Translations under genes and position numbers: made by a program
Shown here: piece after piece, positions 59,011-64,000 of the stretch
How positions within the stretch are numbered: position 1 is the stretch's first letter
Layout: the number at the start of each line of letters is the position of its first letter
The notes under the pieces: model-generated
What the model saw: the letters and a program-made list of their open reading frames with translations, nothing else
Database searches by the model: none
What the model was told of the DNA's origin: nothing
Assembly: GCA_001969505.1 (NCBI GenBank)
Contig: LSSK01000866.1
Span: 1-64,000, forward strand
From: Zancudomyces culisetae
Taxonomy: Eukaryota > Kickxellomycota > Harpellomycetes > Harpellales > Legeriomycetaceae
Direction of reading: 5' to 3'
DNA: 64,000 nucleotides

Positions 59011-59587
59011 ATAACATTTTGATACTTTTTCTATTATCAGATACTATGATATATCTTTTCAATACGTAAAAAAATATACTCCACGTTCATACGCACAAAT
59101 AAGAACGCTTGCTATTAAGGGCAAAACTGGTAATGGTAAATACAAGGTTTCCTGATCTTGTAGTGTTTATGCTGAAAGTAGGATCACTTTGATTGGAGAA
59201 TGAGATTCGTTCTTTTTCTTTTTCTTTTTTTTTCTGCTTTTTTCCGTTTTTGAAGTTTAAGTTTGGATTTCTTCACTCCCCAACCATCTACGTCATTTAT
59301 TGATGGAGGAAAATTTTTTTGAATATTAGATATTCCAATTCCAATTCCAATTTCAAAAAACAATATTCACAATTCGTTAACCGAATTCCTCAACAAGTGT
59401 ACTTTGAATTGAGAATTTAGAATTCTATTCAAATACGTCAAATCACTTTTCAAATAGTGAGGATTACTTGTGAATAGGAGATCAATTGTTTGTAAATTTT
59501 CCTTTTAATTCGAAAAATCTACTAAATATCCTGCCATTTCACCAACTTGTTAACTTAATTTAGAACAAGAAAAGAATTGAAATAGAA
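59011..59587. other. Intergenic region upstream of GCN20
   Basis: 577 bp with a pyrimidine-rich tract (59212-59250) and short direct repeats ATTCCA at 59333-59352. No gene. Confidence 0.45.
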
Positions 59588-61867
59588 ATGGCGCAGCAAC
59601 AAGAAAAGGAAAAGGAAAGACTTGTGGGAATATTAGATGGTCTAGAGGCCACAATATCCGAGTATATTTCAGGATTTGTTCTTGACGCAATAAAAGACAT
59701 TGAAACTACATGGACGAGTGGGAACGCAGGAGCAGGGGACGAGGAAGATTCAGTTCAGGAAGTAGTCAGAACAATGCTGGAAGAAAGTGGAGAACAAGGG
59801 AAGAAAATCGAAGCGATATGTACAGAAATAGAAAAAATGTTGCTTGAAGAAAAACAACGGATTCAGGAAAAACGAGTCGGTAGCAGGAGAGGAGTAGAGT
59901 TTTCAGCTGGAGGAATCACAAAGTTGGACAAGCCAATTAGTTTAACCTTGGATCAAGCCAAGATTTCTAGAGAGACCAAGATGGTATATGGAGAAGTGGA
60001 TATTGGACACACAAAGGGCCGTAAAGTGGCATCACAGGTTGATACTAAAAAGTTGAAGAAGGCAGAGGCCAAAATAGCGTCAAAACTAGAAAAACGAGAG
60101 CTCAAGGCTAACTATGAAGCTAGTAAACTAATAGACGGCAAAACAGCAGAAGAGGAGGAAGAGGAGTTTTTGCGCATGGTTAATCCAATTTTGGATTATA
60201 CCGAAAGCAAAGGAAGGAACAAGGATATCATACTGGAAAACTTTGATATTTCATTTGGAGGAAAACGAATACTGACTGATTCTCGGTTACAAATGAATTT
60301 TGGAAGACGGTATGGTTTGATAGGAAGAAACGGAATAGGAAAGTCAACACTGTTGCGTCATATTTCACGCAGAGAACTCACAATTCCTACATTCATAAGT
60401 ATCTTGCACGTTGAACAAGAAATGGCAGGAGATGACACACCGGCTATTGAATCGGTGGTCAAAGCCGATTATTTTAGAACAAGGTTGCTAAAAGAAGAAA
60501 AAGAATTAAATGCTGAGGTTCAAGAAATAGAAAGCGAACTATCACAATCCCAAGAAGACAAGGAGCGCTGCTTGGAGCTCGAAAAACAGAAATCGGATGC
60601 GGGCAATAAGCTCAACGAGGTACATAGGAAATTGCAAGAGATTGAGGCAGACAAGGCCGAAGCCAAGGCAGGAGAAATTCTGAGTGGATTGGGCTTTGCA
60701 GCATCCGAGTTCCTGAACCCAACAAGGAGTTTTTCTGGTGGATGGCGTATGCGGCTGTCTCTTGCCAGAGCACTGTTCTGCAAGCCTGATTTGCTGTTGC
60801 TTGACGAACCGACAAATATGTTGGATTTCCCTGCGGTGGTTTGGTTGGAAAGATACCTGCGCACGTGGCCAAACACTTTGTTGGTAGTGTCTCACGATCG
60901 AGATTTCTTGGATGAGGTAGCCACAGATATTATTCATCAGCACTCCGAGCGACTGGATCAGTACCGCGGCAACTTTTCGTCGTTCTGGTCAACAGCGGAC
61001 GAGCGCAAAAAGAACCAGCAGCGCGAGTACGAGGCTCAGCAAAAATTGCGTGCCCATTTGCAGGACTACATCGACCGCTGGCGGTATAATGCCAAACGTG
61101 CATCCCAAGCCCAGAGTAAACTCAAGGTTCTCGAAAAACTGCCCGAGCTGGAGCCCCCAGAACTTGAAAAGGTTGTTACGTTTACGTTTCCAGAGACTGA
61201 ACGCATTACTCCTCCACTACTTTATATGGACGAAGTCACTTTTAAATACCCCACAGCCAGCAACTTTGTTCTTAAGAATGTCAACATTGACATGCGTATG
61301 GACTCACGGGTAGCCATCGTAGGTCCCAACGGTGCGGGAAAAACCACATTATTGAAACTGCTGATAGGCGATCTCGATCCAAGCTCTGGTCATGTTCACA
61401 AACACGGTCGACTCAAAATCGCCTATTTCTCACAGCACCATGTTGACCAGCTTGATACTTCGCTTACTGCCATTGGTCACATGATGAAAACATTCCCCGG
61501 CCGCACAGAAGAAGAGTACCGCCGCAACCTTGGCTCGTTTGGCATTTCGGGTCTGACTGGTTTACAAAAAATCTCTACGTTGTCTGGTGGTCAAAAGAGT
61601 CGTGTAACTTTTGCCTGTCTTGCTGTGCTGAACCCTCACTTTTTGGTTCTGGATGAACCTACCAATCACTTGGATATGGAATCCATAGATGCTCTTACCG
61701 CTGCACTTAGAAAGTTCAATGGTGGCGTGGTAATTGTTTCCCACGACCAGCGCTTCATTTCGTCGGTTTGTGATGAGATCTGGGTTTGTAACAATGCCTG
61801 TGTGACTCTGTTTAGGGGTAATGGCATCAAAGAATATAAAGACTCCATTTGTTCTCCTACAGCCTAA
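59588..61867 (+). CDS. GCN20: ABC-F ATPase Gcn20
   Basis: 759 residues (yeast Gcn20 has 752), single exon. The N-terminal 200 residues are the Gcn1-binding part. First ABC cassette: Walker A GLIGRNGIGKST, signature RSFSGGWRMRLSLARALF, Walker B LLLLDEPTNMLDF. A linker of charged helix (RDFLDEVATDIIHQHSERLDQYRG then the arm) leads to the second cassette: IVGPNGAGKTT, STLSGGQKSRVTFA, FLVLDEPTNHLD. No transmembrane segments. With Gcn1 it sits on ribosomes and lets uncharged tRNA activate the Gcn2 kinase, switching on amino-acid biosynthesis. The alternative ABCF2 (Arb1) is less likely because of the long N-terminal part and overall order. Confidence 0.93.
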   Translation: MAQQQEKEKERLVGILDGLEATISEYISGFVLDAIKDIETTWTSGNAGAGDEEDSVQEVVRTMLEESGEQGKKIEAICTEIEKMLLEEKQRIQEKRVGSRRGVEFSAGGITKLDKPISLTLDQAKISRETKMVYGEVDIGHTKGRKVASQVDTKKLKKAEAKIASKLEKRELKANYEASKLIDGKTAEEEEEEFLRMVNPILDYTESKGRNKDIILENFDISFGGKRILTDSRLQMNFGRRYGLIGRNGIGKSTLLRHISRRELTIPTFISILHVEQEMAGDDTPAIESVVKADYFRTRLLKEEKELNAEVQEIESELSQSQEDKERCLELEKQKSDAGNKLNEVHRKLQEIEADKAEAKAGEILSGLGFAASEFLNPTRSFSGGWRMRLSLARALFCKPDLLLLDEPTNMLDFPAVVWLERYLRTWPNTLLVVSHDRDFLDEVATDIIHQHSERLDQYRGNFSSFWSTADERKKNQQREYEAQQKLRAHLQDYIDRWRYNAKRASQAQSKLKVLEKLPELEPPELEKVVTFTFPETERITPPLLYMDEVTFKYPTASNFVLKNVNIDMRMDSRVAIVGPNGAGKTTLLKLLIGDLDPSSGHVHKHGRLKIAYFSQHHVDQLDTSLTAIGHMMKTFPGRTEEEYRRNLGSFGISGLTGLQKISTLSGGQKSRVTFACLAVLNPHFLVLDEPTNHLDMESIDALTAALRKFNGGVVIVSHDQRFISSVCDEIWVCNNACVTLFRGNGIKEYKDSICSPTA

Positions 61868-62385
61868 CACTGCCCCCCCCCTTTTTTTTTCTTTGCACAG
61901 TTCTCATCTCTTTCTATTTTACTTTATTTTACTTTTTGCTACTCTGGTTTAGCTGATTAATACAAAGTCCTTAAAACAAACTCACCGCCAGCTGTTTTTT
62001 GATATTGTGGTCCCATTTCTTTTTTTTTTCTTTATTTTATTTGTTGGAGTCGCCAAGCTCGTGTATAGTTTATTAGTCAGGCAACTTGCGTTTAGTCATC
62101 ATCAAGTTTATGGAAACACTCGTCAAAAATGACAAACAGAACCCAATAGTTATAGGCAAATGGATAATTTTTGTTTTTTTCTGTTTTCTTTTAGATGATT
62201 GGCCCGCTTGCTGCCTGCTTAGATTGATAAGTCCCAACCTCTTTTATTTCCACATAGTTAAAGTTGATGTCCTTTAAGTATTTTGATAAACAATAAATAA
62301 AAAAAGCATTCGCTTTATTGACTTGAATTTCAGACTAATATAAGGACTTTATAAAACATTAATCATTTCTACACACATCAAACCA
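61868..62385. other. Intergenic region GCN20 to SCO1
   Basis: 518 bp. C/T-rich run just after the GCN20 stop. A 63-codon frame at 62086-62277 is probably chance. A TATA-like TTTATAAAAC is at 62349-62358. Confidence 0.45.
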
Positions 62386-63336
62386 ATGTTCCGAGCCGTA
62401 AATCTTGCCAAAAGAAATCCCATTCTGTCTTCAAGTAGTGGTAAGAATGGTATTTACCTGTTTTCTTCTTTGACCAGACAATCAGCCACCAACATCAATG
62501 GTGCAGCTACAGTTTTTTCTCTTGCCAATAAATCATTAAACAATCACGGTTACAAGAGATTCTTCAATTTTTCTCCAGTGAAATTCGATTCAAACACAAA
62601 CAAGAATAATAACGATGATAGTAAAAACAGCGAGCAGAAAAAACAAAAATTCAATCCTAATTCTGGCAGAAAATCGAACTTTTTAGGTATGCCAAACAGC
62701 GGGCCTTTGTCGCCAATCGGTGTCAGTCTGTTTCTTATAGCCGCTACATCGGTTTACTACATATTCACTATTGAAAAGGAAAAGGCGGAATTAAAAAGAC
62801 AACTCGATGCACAGGCGGATAAACAGATCGGCAAACCAAAGATCGGTGGACCTTTTATATTGGTTGATCATAACAATGTCCCATTCACCGAACAAGATTT
62901 GAAGGGAAGGTATACTCTTATCTACTTTGGATTTTGTCACTGCCCCGATGTTTGTCCTGAGGAGTTGGACAAGATCGGTGATACTCTTACTATTTTAGAT
63001 ACCGATCCTATAACTAAAGACAGAGTCACGCCTGTTTTCATCACTTGTGATCCTCAAAGAGATGATCCAGATACCGTCAAAAACTATCTAAAAGAATTCC
63101 ATCCAAAATTCATTGGCCTGACTGGAACCATCGAACAGGTTCAGGCCGCTTGTAAGGCATACAGAGTCTACTTTAGCAAGCCACCATCACTAAAAGAGAA
63201 TCAGGATTATTTGGTTGATCACTCTATATTCACCTATTTTATGAACCCTAGTGGTGAGTTTATTGATGTCTATGGTAAAGAGCGCTCTGAAACCGAAATG
63301 GCGAACTCCATAAGGAGCCATATCTTGTCACAATAA
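62386..63336 (+). CDS. SCO1: Cytochrome c oxidase copper chaperone Sco1
   Basis: 316 residues, single exon. Matrix presequence rich in Arg, Asn and Ser (about 1-70), one transmembrane helix at about 108-126 (GVSLFLIAATSVYYIFTI) and a thioredoxin-like domain in the intermembrane space. The copper ligands are visible: CPDVC in FGFCHCPDVCPEELD and the distal His in VDHSIFTYFM. TPVFITCDPQRDDP is also conserved. It delivers copper to the CuA site of Cox2. Starts at the first ATG, 28 bp after the TATA-like site's end. Confidence 0.95.
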   Translation: MFRAVNLAKRNPILSSSSGKNGIYLFSSLTRQSATNINGAATVFSLANKSLNNHGYKRFFNFSPVKFDSNTNKNNNDDSKNSEQKKQKFNPNSGRKSNFLGMPNSGPLSPIGVSLFLIAATSVYYIFTIEKEKAELKRQLDAQADKQIGKPKIGGPFILVDHNNVPFTEQDLKGRYTLIYFGFCHCPDVCPEELDKIGDTLTILDTDPITKDRVTPVFITCDPQRDDPDTVKNYLKEFHPKFIGLTGTIEQVQAACKAYRVYFSKPPSLKENQDYLVDHSIFTYFMNPSGEFIDVYGKERSETEMANSIRSHILSQ

Positions 63337-64000
63337 ACCCGATTGGTGCCTTTTGTCTTTGTGGATCATTCCTGTCCCTTCTCATATATCTCTTATCTAC
63401 AAAACCAATAGATACTTTTGTTTATTTATTCTTTGTTTATTTCCATAGCCTTTACTTGTGAGGCTGTTTTTAGAATTTATCCTGGATATTTATAAGTTTG
63501 GTTGACTTTCGGCATTTAAACGCTCAATTACTAATCGAGATGCGCGATTTTTCTCTAGTTTTATTTTTCCTTTACCAGTTTTAGCTTCCAAATATACAGA
63601 AAAAATATCAATATTAGCAAATGAACACTATAGCCAGAGTAAAACTGATTTTTCAAAGAGCTTACTTACTTGCCTCAGCTTCCTTACTAACCAATCGCGC
63701 AAATTAAAAAGAGAAACACAAGCTATATTCCTGTGATTATTTTTATCCATTTAACAGAAATGTATTGCGTAAAAGCTGGCTTTTTGCTGTTTCAAAAAGA
63801 CTTTATTTTAGCTTCCCTTTAGATACAAAGCGCAAAAATGTTTTTGGCTAAGCGCCTTAAAAATAGAACTACTATGAACAGAGGGTTTATATAACTTTAT
63901 AAAGTGGAATACCGGTTACCTGAGATATGCTGTGTAATTACAATGCATGCCGGAAATGACAGCGCTATCTCTCTCGATGTTACGAATCCTAATTTTCTAT
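63337..64000. other. Terminal non-coding stretch
   Basis: 664 bp to the window edge with no supported gene, repeat or RNA; may hold the start of a promoter of a gene outside the window. Confidence 0.4.

Noticed and set aside
60520-60943. Minus-strand frames of 118-133 codons
   Set aside because: Antisense of the first ATPase cassette of GCN20.

Overview
This window is nuclear DNA from a fungus. It is AT-rich, about one third G+C by eye. Genes are single or cut by many short GT-AG introns (roughly 60-200 bp). The content is fungal: a trifunctional FolB-FolB-FolK-FolP folate protein, a homoserine-pathway aspartate-semialdehyde dehydrogenase, Gcn20, Nop10, Sco1, Glo3-type ArfGAP, Rtf2, and a Ser/Thr-rich secreted wall protein. 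Genes for Integrator subunit 9, a Siva-like protein, PAAF1, oligopeptidase B and complex I subunit NDUFB7 point to an early-diverging (non-Dikarya) fungus. I cannot name the genus.

Layout: 1-594 is the decayed 3' end of a LINE retrotransposon. 0.9-2.0 kb is a small heat-shock gene with two long heat-shock-element arrays. 2.7-3.4 kb holds unassigned ORFs. 3.5-6.3 kb is FOL1 (minus). 7.2-10.7 kb is a ten-exon oligopeptidase B. 11-11.3 kb is NOP10, 11.65-12.56 kb a Siva-like gene (minus), 13.1-14.4 kb HOM2 (minus). 15.6-18.1 kb is a PAAF1/Rpn14-type WD40 gene, 18.2-19.1 kb an Efm4-type methyltransferase (minus), 19.4-22.6 kb an SGD1/NOM1 gene, 22.8-23.8 kb a 3-hydroxyisobutyrate dehydrogenase (minus). 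25.2-26.4 kb is RTF2, 27.3-28.7 kb an ArfGAP, 30.1-31.4 kb mitochondrial aspartate aminotransferase, 34.5-36.2 kb a DHA2-type MFS transporter, 36.6-37.4 kb a repeat-rich cell-wall protein (minus). 38.4-39.8 kb has fragments resembling a tubby domain, 39.9-44.4 kb is a very long mitochondrial MutS (MSH1, minus). HSP10 (minus, 45.1-45.9) and HSP60 (plus, 47.4-49.1) lie head to head. Then NDUFB7 (49.6-50.3), INTS9 (50.5-53.5, minus), mitochondrial GluRS (53.9-56.0, minus), an SPX-phosphoserine phosphatase fusion (56.8-59.0), GCN20 (59.6-61.9) and SCO1 (62.4-63.3).

Many genes serve mitochondria (HSP10/HSP60, MSH1, NDUFB7, GluRS, SCO1, AAT, probably HIBADH), and amino-acid metabolism recurs (HOM2, AAT, SerB fusion, GCN20 as amino-acid starvation signalling). 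They are not operons; neighbours are on mixed strands.

The most interesting items are the single-ORF fusion of a phosphate-sensing SPX domain to phosphoserine phosphatase; the head-to-head HSP10/HSP60 pair; an Integrator subunit in a fungus, with a GC-AG intron that the protein alignment demands; a Siva-like protein; a near-identical internal duplication in the NOM1 protein; and the very regular heat-shock elements upstream of HSP20. Exon structures were built by hand from reading frame, splice signals and remembered family consensus, with no alignment software.
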